Assembly (NCBI RefSeq): GCF_016583565.1
Contig: NZ_NRRF01000031.1
Coordinates: 1 to 60,194 of the forward strand
From: Thiocystis violacea
GTDB lineage: Bacteria; Pseudomonadota; Gammaproteobacteria; Chromatiales; Chromatiaceae
Direction: 5' to 3'
DNA length: 60,194 nucleotides
Shown: positions 46,249-56,500 of the stretch, piece by piece
Numbering within the stretch: position 1 is the first letter of the stretch
How the letters are laid out: the number at the start of each line of letters is the position of its first letter
The notes under the pieces: generated by a model
What the model was told of the DNA's origin: nothing
The model's input: only the letters and a program-made list of their open reading frames with translations
The model's database searches: none
Made by a program: the position numbers and the translations under genes

Positions 46249-47265
46249 TCAGCGTTCCCAGCCGAGGACGTTGCCCCGCGTGAATTGCCAGGTTCGGATC
46301 ACGTCCAGAACGTCGGTCTCGGCGGCGATGTCCGGCGGAAAGGGCGAGAAGGGTGCGGCAAGCTCGACGATTTGGATTGCGGCCTCGTCAAGCAGGTCGT
46401 ACCCCGAGGACTTGACCACACGGATTTGCTCCACGCTGCCATCCGAGCGAACCGCGACGTGCAGGATCAGACTGCCGTAGATGCGCTGCGTCTTCGCCGC
46501 CTGCGGATAGTTGATGTTGCCGATGCGCTCGACCTTGCGCGCCCAGGCGCTGAGGTAGCTGGCGTACTTGAACTCACGGGTGCTGGCGCTGATGGATTTG
46601 CGCCGCACGCGCTTGGCGTAGGCGCTGGATTTGGCCTCCAGGCTGGCGGTCAGGCGGGAGATCTCCATGCCTCGGCTGGCCAGTATCTGGGCGGCGTCGA
46701 CGCGCGTCTCGGTGTCGCGCAAGGCGTCCGTTGCCGCCACGGGGGGCATCTCGGAGGTGGTTCGCGCGGACAGCACGGGGGCTGTCTTCTCCACCGGGAT
46801 GAGCGAGGTGGTGACCTTGGGCTCGACCTCGGTGTTCTCCAAGACCGTGCTGTGGAGCGGCGGAGAGGTGTCCTCGGCCGGCGCGGGCGTCGGTTCTTCC
46901 TCAACCTTGGCCTCGGCGCTGCGCGCGTCGGGCGGCGCCTGCTCGTGCGGCTCGGCCTCGCTGTCGGCCTCGCTGGTCTGGGCGGCGTCGCCGAGCAGGG
47001 ACTCACCAGCGCGGTCGCGTTGCGAGAGCATGGCGTCGGGTGAGGCCTGCGCGATGGATTGTCCCCGCTCCTTGATGATGAGCACCTCCAGCGCCGTCTC
47101 GGGGGGCGGCTTGGGCTTCGCGGGCGCGAAGGAGACCCCGACGATGAGGAGCAGGTGCAGCAGGGCCGCCGCGACCAGCGCGGCGACGAAGGTGCGCTGC
47201 GACGCGCCGTTGCGCTGGCTGGCCAAGCGCTCGGGTCGCTCCAGCTGGTCCGCGTAAGCCGTCAT
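46249..47265 (-). CDS. TonB-like energy transducer
   Basis: The protein has 338 residues. A cytoplasmic N-terminus and one membrane segment (residues 27-46, FVAALVAAALLHLLLIVGVS) are followed by a proline-rich start, a long acidic and alanine-rich periplasmic linker, and a C-terminal TonB domain (YLSAWARKVERIGNINYPQ, GSLILHVAVRSDGSVEQIRV). It lacks neighbouring exbBD. Its position between yqgE and gshB is that of TonB3 in Pseudomonas, which is required for twitching motility rather than iron uptake. Here the function is inferred from that order. Confidence 0.85.
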   Translation of the reverse strand: MTAYADQLERPERLASQRNGASQRTFVAALVAAALLHLLLIVGVSFAPAKPKPPPETALEVLIIKERGQSIAQASPDAMLSQRDRAGESLLGDAAQTSEADSEAEPHEQAPPDARSAEAKVEEEPTPAPAEDTSPPLHSTVLENTEVEPKVTTSLIPVEKTAPVLSARTTSEMPPVAATDALRDTETRVDAAQILASRGMEISRLTASLEAKSSAYAKRVRRKSISASTREFKYASYLSAWARKVERIGNINYPQAAKTQRIYGSLILHVAVRSDGSVEQIRVVKSSGYDLLDEAAIQIVELAAPFSPFPPDIAAETDVLDVIRTWQFTRGNVLGWER

Positions 47266-47267
47266 GC

Positions 47268-48377
47268 TCAGAGTATTGCGCCCGAGGCGAGTGGCTGCGT
47301 CTGGAGGGGCTGAGTCCCAGGGATGAGGATCTCTTCCTGGGTGTCGACCAGCTCGAGACGGTCCGCCATGGCCTGCGTCATCTGAACGCGCCCGGCGGCG
47401 TCGACCAGCATGACGTAGCGCACGTCCATGGCGGCGGCAACGCCCTGCCAGGCATCCGGGCCGGCGACGAAGAGGGCGTTAGCGGCGGCGGCGGCGCCGG
47501 CGGCTTGACTGTGGATCACGGTGACAGACCGGGTCTGAGCGGCGGGCCAGCCGGTTCGCGGGTCGAGAATGGCATGGTAGAGCGTGCCTTTGAAGATGAA
47601 GTTACGGTCGTAATCCGCCGTTGTCACCAGACTCTCGTCGCCGCGGATCGCGATCATGGCGAAGACGCCCGAGCCGCTTGGCCGCAGAATGGGGATACGC
47701 CAAGGCTGGCCGCTGCGCTCGCCGATCGCGCGTAGGTCGCCACCGGCCTGGATGAGTGCGTTGCGCACACCAAGATCCATCAAGTGGTGCATTGCGAGGT
47801 CGATGGCATAGCCCTTGGCGATTGCGCTGAAATCCAGCTCGACCGCGGGATTGCTGCCCTTGAGGTAGAGCCCCTCGATGGCGATGTCCGCTATGCGGGG
47901 GCGGGCGGCGACCAGCCGCGCGATCGATTCGCTCGTGGGCGGTGGGTGGCCGCCGAGCAGGTTGCGGTCGAATCCCCAGAGGTTGGTGAGCTTGCCGATG
48001 GCAGGGTTGAACAAGCCGCCGCTCTGCGACTCGTAGGTTTGGGAGAGACGGATCAGGGGCAGCAACGCAGGCGGCGCCACGAAGGGCTGCCCGGTTCCCA
48101 GTCGTCGGTTGACCCGCGCCAAGTGTCCGGAGTCAGTGGCGGTCCAGGCTTGCTGGAGGTAGGCGAAATCCTGGGCGACGATGGTCGAGGCCTGCCGCGC
48201 CTGATCGCGGCTCACGCCAACCAGGTTGACATCCACCCGGGTGCCGAACGCCTCGAACTGGCTGAGGATCACCGGGGCCTGTTCGCGGCAGCCGCAGAGC
48301 GCGAGCGGCAACGCAAGCAGAATGCCTGGCCAGCGTCGCGATCTGAAGCCGGTCGAGGGTGACGACGAAAACCACAT
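47268..48377 (-). CDS. apbE: FAD:protein FMN transferase (ApbE family), lipoprotein
   Basis: The protein has 369 residues. A lipoprotein signal peptide (GILLALPLALCGC, Cys30) is followed by the ApbE domain: AFGTRVDVNLVG, ELDFSAIAKGYAIDLAMHHL, NALIQAGGDLRAIGE and YHAILDPRTGWPAAQ. ApbE attaches FMN to threonine residues of periplasmic-facing proteins such as RnfG or NqrC. The start at 48377 has GAGGAG upstream and gives the proper signal peptide; the frame is open 57 codons further. The gene lies between tonB and gshB, where Pseudomonas has none. Confidence 0.9.
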   Translation of the reverse strand: MWFSSSPSTGFRSRRWPGILLALPLALCGCREQAPVILSQFEAFGTRVDVNLVGVSRDQARQASTIVAQDFAYLQQAWTATDSGHLARVNRRLGTGQPFVAPPALLPLIRLSQTYESQSGGLFNPAIGKLTNLWGFDRNLLGGHPPPTSESIARLVAARPRIADIAIEGLYLKGSNPAVELDFSAIAKGYAIDLAMHHLMDLGVRNALIQAGGDLRAIGERSGQPWRIPILRPSGSGVFAMIAIRGDESLVTTADYDRNFIFKGTLYHAILDPRTGWPAAQTRSVTVIHSQAAGAAAAANALFVAGPDAWQGVAAAMDVRYVMLVDAAGRVQMTQAMADRLELVDTQEEILIPGTQPLQTQPLASGAIL

Positions 48378-48502
48378 GGGGCCGCTCCTCAAGGTTGGTG
48401 GAAACGGCGGGGCCCGCAGGCGTCCCGCGAAGAGTCCACTCGCAGGCTCGGGGTCTCGAGTGCCGAGCAGGCTAACAGAACGCGCGCCGAAACGGCATCC
48501 GC

Positions 48503-49471
48503 TCATGCCGGACATGGCGTCCGGGCCGCGAGCCGCGACTGGATGCACGTCATGAGATCGCCGGCGATGTCGAGGCCATGGGCCGCGTCAAGCTCGCGGA
48601 TGCAGGTCGGGCTGGTGATGTTGATCTCGGTGAGATAGTCCCCGATGACGTCCAGCCCGGCGAAGAGGATGTCGCGCGCGCGCAGCTCCGGGCCGACCTG
48701 CTGGGCGATCCAGCGGTCACGCTCGGTCAGGGGGCGGGCCTGCGCCGAGGCGCCGGCCGCGAGATTGCCGCGTGTCTCGCCCATCGCCGGGATGCGCGCC
48801 AGACAATAGGGCACCGGTTCGCCGTCGATCATGAGGATGCGTTTGTCCCCGTCGCTGATCTCGGGGATGAACCGCTGGGCCATGCAAAAGGCCTGGCCGT
48901 GGCGCGTCAGCGTCTCGATGATGACGCTCAGGTTGGCGTCGCCGGGTCGGACGCGAAACACGGAGGCGCCACCCATGCCATCGAGCGGCTTGAGGATGAT
49001 GTCGGAATGTTGCGCCTGGAAGGCGCGGATGTCGCGGGCCTGGCGGCTGATCAGGGTTGGCGGCGTGCACTGAGGGAAGGCTGTTGTGAACGCCTTCTCA
49101 TTCGAATCGCGCAGACTGCGCGGATGGTTGACAACCAGGCACCCCGCCTGTTGTGCTAGCTCCAGTATGTAGGTGGCATAGACGTACTCCATGTCGAAGG
49201 GAGGGTCTTTGCGCATCATCAGGGCATCGAGCGCGGCGAGAGGGAGCACCTGCTCGTCCCCGAGCCGAAACCATCCACCGAGATCGTCGGTGACCTCGAC
49301 CGAACGCCGTCTGGCCATGGCCTGGCCGTCGAGCACGAAGAGATCGCCGACCTCCAGATACCAAAGCTGCCAGCCGCGCCGCTGAGCGGCGAGCATCATG
49401 GCAAAGCTGCTGTCTTTCTTGATATTGATGGAGCCGATGGGATCCATCACGAAGCCGATGTGAACGGGCAT
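48503..49471 (-). CDS. gshB: Glutathione synthetase GshB
   Basis: The protein has 322 residues. It joins gamma-glutamylcysteine to glycine with ATP. The N-terminal pattern is HIGFVMDPIGSINIKKDSS, then LMMRKDPPFDMEYVYATYIL and HPRSLRDSNEKAFTTAFPQ. The ATP-grasp part has ILKPLDGMGGASVFRV and LDVIGDYLTEINITSPT, all matching bacterial GshB (about 316 residues). It diverges from pilG across 278 bases, an arrangement conserved with Pseudomonas. Confidence 0.96.
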   Translation of the reverse strand: MPVHIGFVMDPIGSINIKKDSSFAMMLAAQRRGWQLWYLEVGDLFVLDGQAMARRRSVEVTDDLGGWFRLGDEQVLPLAALDALMMRKDPPFDMEYVYATYILELAQQAGCLVVNHPRSLRDSNEKAFTTAFPQCTPPTLISRQARDIRAFQAQHSDIILKPLDGMGGASVFRVRPGDANLSVIIETLTRHGQAFCMAQRFIPEISDGDKRILMIDGEPVPYCLARIPAMGETRGNLAAGASAQARPLTERDRWIAQQVGPELRARDILFAGLDVIGDYLTEINITSPTCIRELDAAHGLDIAGDLMTCIQSRLAARTPCPA

Positions 49472-49749
49472 TGGGTCTGAGGTCTCTAGCTAGGCCGGGA
49501 CGTCCGTGAGGTGCTTTCTAGTGTGCATGCGGAAGCGCTTGATTTTAGGATCGCTATCATGGCTCCGGGCTAGGGCTCGTCCCTCGCGAAGGACCCGACT
49601 CAAGGAATCAGGAATTGCTATCATGCCACCCAAACGCAAGAAAGGTGACGGCGTTCGCTACGACGCCCCGGTGCTAACATGGTACAACTCCCAGCCATGA
49701 GCAACCGTCCCCCAACTCGCCCGGCGCATCGCCGCATCTGTGACGGATC

Positions 49750-50166
49750 ATGAAGGATAATCTTGATTTGCGCGGCACCAGGATTCTGGTGATCGACGAC
49801 AGCAAAACCATTCGCCGGAGTGCGGAGACCATGTTGAAGAAGGCAGGATGCGAGGTTTGTGTCGCCGAGGACGGCTTCGACGCCCTGGGCAAGATCGTCA
49901 GCTTCAAGCCCGATCTGGTCTTCGTCGATATCATGATGCCGCGGCTCGACGGATATCACACCTGCGCCCTCATCAAAAGCAACCCAACGCTGAAACACAC
50001 GCCCGTTGTCATGCTCTCGAGCAAGGACGGCCTCTTCGATCGCGCAAAGGGGCGTCTCGTTGGCGCGCAACTCTATCTCTCCAAGCCGTTCACGGGCGAG
50101 GAATTGCTGGGTGCCGTCCGCGCCAACCTGCCCGAGAAGGCGGCTCAGGATACCTCTGGGCCTTGA
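49750..50166 (+). CDS. pilG: Twitching motility response regulator PilG
   Basis: The protein has 138 residues, a single CheY-like receiver. The phosphorylation site is in DLVFVDIMMPRLDGY; the acidic pair is in ILVIDDSKTIRRS and the lysine in LYLSKPFTGEELL. PilG is the output regulator of the Pil-Chp chemosensory system, promoting pilus extension. It is the first gene of pilG-pilH-pilI-pilJ-chpA and divergent from gshB, as in Pseudomonas. An approximately 110-base gap separates it from pilH. Confidence 0.93.
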   Translation: MKDNLDLRGTRILVIDDSKTIRRSAETMLKKAGCEVCVAEDGFDALGKIVSFKPDLVFVDIMMPRLDGYHTCALIKSNPTLKHTPVVMLSSKDGLFDRAKGRLVGAQLYLSKPFTGEELLGAVRANLPEKAAQDTSGP

Positions 50167-50275
50167 CGCTGCGCGGATCACGACGACACGAGGGCACCGC
50201 TAACCTGTCAAGCCGCTGATGAGGGTTTCGGTGAGTTGCTAGAGACCAATCGCCTACGAGCGCCAAAGCACGCCA

Positions 50276-50719
50276 ATGAGACGCTTCTTTCGTAAAACGG
50301 ATTCGCCACCAACCCCGGATGTGAGCGCGGCTGCGACCAGTGGCGCGACCATCCTGGTGGTCGACGATTCGCCGACCGAGACTCGGATCTTTACCAGCAC
50401 CCTGCTGAAGGCCGGTTATCAGGTCGAAACGGCAACCAATGGCGAAGAGGCCATTGAGGCCGCCCACCGCATTCACCCCGATCTCATTCTCATGGATGTG
50501 ATCATGCCGATCCTCAATGGCTATCAGGCCACGCGGCGGCTGCGCAAGGATCCGGAAACCGCGGACATCCCCATCATCATGGTCACCACCAAGGACATGC
50601 AGACGGATCGCACCTGGGGTCTGCGTCAGGGGGCGACCGAGTACATGGTCAAGCCCGTCGACCGGCAACTCTTGCTCGAGCGCATTCGGATCTTGCTGGA
50701 TGAGGGCACCGATGCCTAG
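50276..50719 (+). CDS. pilH: Twitching motility response regulator PilH
   Basis: The protein has 147 residues, a receiver with a 25-residue N-terminal tail. It has ILVVDDSPTETRIF, the phosphorylation site in DLILMDVIMPILNGYQ, and the lysine in EYMVKPVDRQLL. PilH is thought to act as phosphate sink or as regulator of retraction. It overlaps pilI by 8 bases. Its order after pilG and its sequence (QATRRLRKDPETADIPII) fit PilH rather than a generic CheY. Confidence 0.92.
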   Translation: MRRFFRKTDSPPTPDVSAAATSGATILVVDDSPTETRIFTSTLLKAGYQVETATNGEEAIEAAHRIHPDLILMDVIMPILNGYQATRRLRKDPETADIPIIMVTTKDMQTDRTWGLRQGATEYMVKPVDRQLLLERIRILLDEGTDA

Positions 50720-51314
50720 AACCGAGAAATCCCGGACCGACCTCCACGATCTGATTCGCAAGCTGGATGCGCGCTGCCGGGCCAGGGCGGCCGGCCTGCC
50801 GGATGAGGCTACGCCTGCCGACAGCTGGGCGGCGGTGCTCTTTCGCGTCAAGAAACAACACTTTCTGACACCCTTGGAGCAGATCGCCGAGGTGCTCGAG
50901 CTGCCCGCGGAGATCACCCGTGTCCCTGGCACCAAGCCCTGGCTGCTGGGCGTCGCCAACAATCGCGGGACCCTGCTGCCGATCTACGATCTCGCCTCGC
51001 TCATCGAGGGCGGCAAGCCTCAGAGCAGACGGCGCGGCCAGGACGCGCCCGTTGAACGGCGCCGCGATGCCATTCGCAGCCGCGAGCGTGTGCTGGTCGT
51101 CCGGCAAGACGAGCTGCCCTGCGGCCTGGTGGTCTCGGAGGCGATCGGTATGCGCTATATCAAGAACGCGGACCGGGTCGATGAGGTCGAAGACGGGCTC
51201 GGCCCGGCGCGACCCTATGTCGATGCCTCCTATCTGCTCGAAGGCAGTCCGATGCCGGTCATTCGGCTCGGTCGGATGATGGGCGACCCGCTTTTCAATG
51301 CCGCAATGACGTGA
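50712..51314 (+). CDS. pilI: Chemotaxis adaptor PilI (CheW domain)
   Basis: The protein has 200 residues. The CheW-like domain covers about residues 40-190, with VLFRVKKQHFLTPLEQIAEV, GTKPWLLGVANNRGTLLPIY (the conserved adaptor stretch) and GLVVSEAIGMRY. It couples the methyl-accepting protein PilJ to the kinase ChpA. An insertion of about 20 residues (GGKPQSRRRGQDAPVERRRD) in the middle is variable. The ATG overlaps the pilH stop region. Confidence 0.92.
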   Translation: MPRTEKSRTDLHDLIRKLDARCRARAAGLPDEATPADSWAAVLFRVKKQHFLTPLEQIAEVLELPAEITRVPGTKPWLLGVANNRGTLLPIYDLASLIEGGKPQSRRRGQDAPVERRRDAIRSRERVLVVRQDELPCGLVVSEAIGMRYIKNADRVDEVEDGLGPARPYVDASYLLEGSPMPVIRLGRMMGDPLFNAAMT

Positions 51315-51468
51315 ATCTTCGGCGACTCGAGCAAGGCACCTTTGCTCTCGGAATGAGACCTCGTGATGGATGCGCACAGGATGACCCAACGATCGGAACG
51401 CCCGGCGCCTTTCACAATCAACGCAAACAACGACGAGTGAACATACACGCATCGGGAGTCGGCACCAG

Positions 51469-53514
51469 ATGGCGAAGCGATTGAACTTGACATTGGGAAA
51501 AACCGTCGCGGGCGGTTCTCAGTTGGTGACCACGGCATTGCTGACGCTGAGCGCGTTGGTCTTCGCGATCTTGGCGCTCTACAGCTATCTGGCGCTCGTG
51601 AAAGTCGACGAGCTGAATGCGCGCCAGTCCGTGGCGGCGGCGGCGCAGAAGACGCTGGCGCAGCAGCTGGTGCGCTCCGCGCGGGCCGGGGTGCAGGGTG
51701 ACGCGGCGGCTCTCGATCAATTGCGCCAAGCCCGGAGCAGCTTCCAGTCCGGCATGACGGGCTTGCAGGCGGGTATCGACGAGGGCCCGCGGCAGGCCGC
51801 CAGCGAGCAGTTGCGCGCCGCCATGAGCGAGACCGAGACGGCCTGGGGTACGCTGAGCCAGGGCATCGACGGGATCCTCAAGGCGCAAGACCTGCTCATC
51901 ACCGCGGGCGGTCTGGTTCAAGATGCCAAGAAGGCACTCCCCGATGTCCGCGAGGCCATGGTCAACGCTGCGGCGCGCATCGCCACCGAGGGCGCGCCGG
52001 CCTCGCAGGCACTCCAGGCCGGTCTGCAGGTCTCCCGCCTGGACCGCATGGACGCGGCACTCAGCCAATACCTGGCTGACCCCGGCGCGTCTGCCGAGTC
52101 GCTCTCCAACTTCGCCTCCCATAGTGAAGATTTTGCGCAGGCGTTGGCGACCCTGATCACCCAAGCCAAGTCCCGATCAGAGGCCAACGGGGGCTCGCGT
52201 CAGGCGCTGGAGCAGGTCTCGCGCCTCTTCGCGCCATTGGCGAAGACGCGGCAGAATCTGGCGCCCATTTCCGCTGAGGTGCAGCCAACCGCAGGGCTGC
52301 TGCCCCAGATTCGGGCCGCCGGATCGCGGATCGAAGCGGCTTCCGAGACGCTGCTCAACGACTATCAGGGTGGCGGGCGTCAGATCATACTGGCCGGCAT
52401 TCCGCTCGGCGCGGGCGCCGTCCTCGTCTTCGCCGCGCTGGCCCTGCTCAGCCTAGCGCTCTTGGTGATGTTCTCGCTGCGCCAATCCAGGCGTCGCGAG
52501 GCGGTGTCCAAGTCTCAGACCGAGCGCGACGAGCGCGCCATCCTTCGCCTCCTCGACGAACTCGGTGACCTGGCCGACGGCGACCTGACGGTCGAGGCCA
52601 CGGTGACGGAGGATAAGACAGGCGCCATCGCCGACGCCTTCAACTACGCCATCGAGGCGCTGCGGGGCCTGGTCACGACCATCAACGCGACCTCCTCCAA
52701 GGTCTCCGGCTCGGCCCAGGACAGCCGTGCCATTGCGCTACGGCTCGCCGAGGCCAGTAGCGTTCAGTCCCTTCAGATCACGCAGGCGTCCGCGGCCGTC
52801 CAGTCGCTGACGGTGCAGATCGACGAGGTTGCCCGCAACGCCGGCGAGTCCGCCGAAGTCGCCTCGCGCTCGGTCGAGGTGGCCGGCCGCGGTGCCCAGA
52901 CCGTGCGCGACACCATCCAGGGCATGGATGCCATCCGCGAGCAGATCCAGGAGACCTCAAAGCGCATCAAGCGTCTGGGTGAAAGCTCGCAAGAGATCGG
53001 CGAGATCGTCGAGCTGATCGACGACATCGCGGACCAGACCAACATCCTGGCGCTGAACGCGGCCATGCAGGCCGCCATGGCGGGCGAGGCCGGTCGTGGC
53101 TTCGCGGTGGTCGCCGACGAGGTGCAGCGCCTCGCCGAACGCTCGCGTAACGCGACCAAGCAGATCGAGGTGCTGGTGCGCACCATCCAGGCGGACACCA
53201 ACGAGGCGGTCAGCTCCATGGAAGCCAGCACCGCGGGCGTGGTGGAAGGCGCCAATCTGGCCGAGAACGCGGGCGACGCCCTGCGCGAGATCGAGAACGT
53301 CTCGGCCTATATCGCCGAGCTGACCAAACGCATTGCGGATTCCTCGCAGCGCCAGTCGCGTCAGTCCGCCGAGATCAACGACACGGTGCAGGCCATCCGC
53401 GCCATCACAGAGGAGAACAACGATGGCACCAGAAGGGCTGCTGAATCGGTCGAAGAGCTCGCCAACCTCGCGAGCGAGCTGCAGAAGTCGGTTGCCGGTT
53501 TCCGGCTTCCATAA
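51469..53514 (+). CDS. pilJ: Methyl-accepting chemotaxis protein PilJ
   Basis: The protein has 681 residues. Two membrane segments (residues about 18-40 and 305-340) frame a periplasmic sensor with PilJ-like helical repeats. A HAMP-like region ([20 protein letters not shown]) and the signalling domain follow, with the hairpin tip [20 protein letters not shown] and [20 protein letters not shown]. It senses surface contact or pilin state and controls ChpA. The length is normal for PilJ. A 154-base gap separates it from pilI, and chpA follows 32 bases later. Confidence 0.94.
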   Translation: MAKRLNLTLGKTVAGGSQLVTTALLTLSALVFAILALYSYLALVKVDELNARQSVAAAAQKTLAQQLVRSARAGVQGDAAALDQLRQARSSFQSGMTGLQAGIDEGPRQAASEQLRAAMSETETAWGTLSQGIDGILKAQDLLITAGGLVQDAKKALPDVREAMVNAAARIATEGAPASQALQAGLQVSRLDRMDAALSQYLADPGASAESLSNFASHSEDFAQALATLITQAKSRSEANGGSRQALEQVSRLFAPLAKTRQNLAPISAEVQPTAGLLPQIRAAGSRIEAASETLLNDYQGGGRQIILAGIPLGAGAVLVFAALALLSLALLVMFSLRQSRRREAVSKSQTERDERAILRLLDELGDLADGDLTVEATVTEDKTGAIADAFNYAIEALRGLVTTINATSSKVSGSAQDSRAIALRLAEASSVQSLQITQASAAVQSLTVQIDEVARNAGESAEVASRSVEVAGRGAQTVRDTIQGMDAIREQIQETSKRIKRLGESSQEIGEIVELIDDIADQTNILALNAAMQAAMAGEAGRGFAVVADEVQRLAERSRNATKQIEVLVRTIQADTNEAVSSMEASTAGVVEGANLAENAGDALREIENVSAYIAELTKRIADSSQRQSRQSAEINDTVQAIRAITEENNDGTRRAAESVEELANLASELQKSVAGFRLP

Positions 53515-53546
53515 CGTCGATCGGGCTCACCACGAGTAGCGGGCCA

Positions 53547-56500
53547 ATGGCAGATAAGAAGGTGGTTGGCGGCCTTAAATGGGTCAAAGGCGAGATCGGC
53601 ACGACCCTGCGTCCAGTCCGTGACTTGGTCGCGACTGGCGGTGTGTCCGAATCTCTGAAGGACCTGACACCCGCCGTACAGGCCCTTGAGCAGGTGCATG
53701 GTGTCCTCCTGGCGCTGCAGCTGACGACGCCTGCGCGACTGGTCGAAGACATGACGCGCCTCGCGGAGCGGATCGCGGACACGGACGCGGCCATTCCACA
53801 CGAAGCCATTCAAGTGCTGGGCCAGGCGCTCGGCCAGCTGACCAACCATCTCGACCGTCTCGACGCCGGCTTTGACGAGCCGCCGCTGAGCCTCTGGTCG
53901 ATCCTCAACGAGGTGCGCGCGGCCTGCGATCAGCTGCCGCTCAGTCACTCCGAGCTGCTCACCTTCGCGGCGGTGACGCGCGATGGCGACTCGCAGTGGA
54001 TGCCCGAGGAACTCGACATCCTGGCCGAGGTGATGCGGCAGGTGCGCCCGCAGTTCCATCGCCATCTGGTCGAGTGGTACCGCGAGGACACCCAGCGTCA
54101 GGGGCTCCTCGCGCTCGGCGGGCTCTTTCACCAGCTCCACGACTATCTCAAAGAGGGGCTGCTCGCCGATGTCTTCCGTCTCGCCGAGGTGTTCGTCGAA
54201 GCACTCGAGACGGGGCGACTCGAAACCGGTCCCGCTGAGCGAACCCTGATGGGCCACCTCGACTGGGTCCAGAAGCCGCTGACGCAGAAGCCGCCGCAAT
54301 GGCCGGAAGTCGATGCCAAGACCCTGATCGAGCAGCTCCTTGCCATCTTGGCCGAGGCGCAGATCGAGTCGCGCGTGATTGGCGAGCTGAAGATCCGCTA
54401 TGGCGCCAGCCGCTCTGGGCTGTCGGCCAGCATGGGACAATCGACCGGTATGGAAGGCGACGAGGCGGTCGCCGAGCTTGCCATCGCGGCGCTCGCGGAG
54501 TTCGCCGCGCTGAAAGAGCAGTTCGATATCATCACGCACGCCGATCAGGCCGATCAGGCCGATCAGTCGGCCATCAAGGCCTTCTGCGGGACACTCCGAC
54601 GCCTTGCCGCGACACTGGACGACTCGGACGTTGGCAACCTGCCGTCGCGCATGCGCGCGCTTGCGGAGAAGTTCGACGCTCTCGACGGGGCAGATTTCGG
54701 CGGGGATCTCTCCCGTTTCGAGTCCTACGCCATGGAGCTACTCGGCATCGAGGCCGTGCTCCTCGCCCACGCCGGTCATCGCTCCTTGCAGAGCGAGCAG
54801 ATCATCGCGCCGGACATGGACCTGACCGAGCTGTTCTCGGCCACGCTGCGCGAGGCCGGCTACGAGCTGCTGCGTGTCAAGGAGGCCATCGCGGCCTGGC
54901 AAACCGAGCAGCGCGCCCCCGACCAGCTGGGGTCCGTCAATGGCTACCTCCAGAGCGTCTCCGGTGCCTTGCGTATCCTTGGCGAGAACCCCGCCGCCGA
55001 TCTGGCCGAGACCCTGGGCAGCCTCATCCACAAGGCCTATGTGCGCGGCGGTCGGACGCCGACGGAGTCGCAGTTCGAGCACCTTGCGGATGCCATTGCC
55101 GGTCTCGAACTCTATATCGGTCACCTCCAGGAGGCCATGCCGCTGGGTGATGAGCTGGTGGATCGCGCCGGGAAGTCGGTGTCCGCGCTCTATGCCGAGC
55201 TCGGCGACCTCGCGGACATCCCTGATGAGGTCGCTGTCGAGCCCGTCGCGGAGGACGAGGCCGAGACCAGCGTCGAGCTGGGGGCCGCTGGGGAAACCGA
55301 GACCGAATTCATGGACATCTTCCTCGAGGAGGCGAGGGAGGAGACCGCGTCCGCGCAGGTGGAGTTCGCACGCTGGGAGTCCAACCCGCACGACACGGAT
55401 GCGCTCAAGACGCTCAGGCGCAGCTTCCACACGCTCAAGGGCAGCGGTCGCCTGGTGGGCGCCCAGCAGGTGGCGGAACTCGCGCAGGCCATGGAGCTGC
55501 TGCTCAACCGCCTGCTCGAAACCGAGACCTTTCCGTCCGAGTCCGTGCTGGCTTGCGTATCGGCGGTCGTTGCGGCACTGCCTGAGCTGGTCAGCGCCGA
55601 GTCCGAGGGGCGCCTCTATGCGATCGAGTCGCACCTCATGCGCGCCAGCGAACTGCGCGGCGAGCTGCAGGGCGCGCCGGACACGCAGGCCACGTCCGAG
55701 ACCGTCACGGAAACACCGACCCAAGACTCGGCGATCACCGCGCTCGCCGGCACGCTGACCGATCACGACAGCCTCTTCGTGGCGGATGAAGAGCTGCTGA
55801 GCATCTTCCAGACCGAAACCCACGAGCATCTCGCCGAGCTGCGCGCCTTCCTCCAGCGCGTCGAGGCCGGCGAGCCCAAGGTCGACGAGCCCGTGCAGCG
55901 CGCCCTGCACACGCTGACGGGAAGCGCGCGGATGTCCGGCATCGACTCCATCGCGCGTGCCACCAAGGCGCTCGAGCTGTGCGTCAAGCCGGCGATCGTC
56001 TCGGGCGAACGCCTGGACGACGCCTTGCTGGCCCTCTTCAGGCGGACGGTCGATGGCGTCCAGGCGCGTGTCGACGAACTTCCAGAGGTTGGCGCCGGCG
56101 CCGCGGTCCTGACCGAGCTGCTCGACGAGCTGGAGAGTCGGATCCCGGCACCCGTCGAGGCCCCGGTCGAAGAGCCGCCCAAGCGTGAGGCGCCCGTCGT
56201 CGAGCCACCGCTGAGCGAGCAGGTCCCCGAGGAGGAGCCCGAGGACGAGGACGAGGACGAGGACGAGCGAGGGTTGCAGATCGAAGAGGAGCTGGAGATC
56301 GGCGACCGGTTTTCCGAAGAGGTCGAAGAGGCCGAAGCGGAAGCGCCGCCCGTGCAAGCGATGGCTCCACCCCCGACGCGACCCCCGGAGCCGGCGGCTG
56401 CCCCGATCGATGTCCAGCCGGCACCAGACCCCGACCTGGCCGCGCTCTTCCTGGAGGATGCGCGCGACCTGCTCGACAATCTCGACACGCAGTTCAGAAG

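Noticed and set aside
49621..49700. Short frame MPPKRKKGDG... before pilG
   Set aside because: Too short, no ribosome site, overlaps the likely pilG promoter region.
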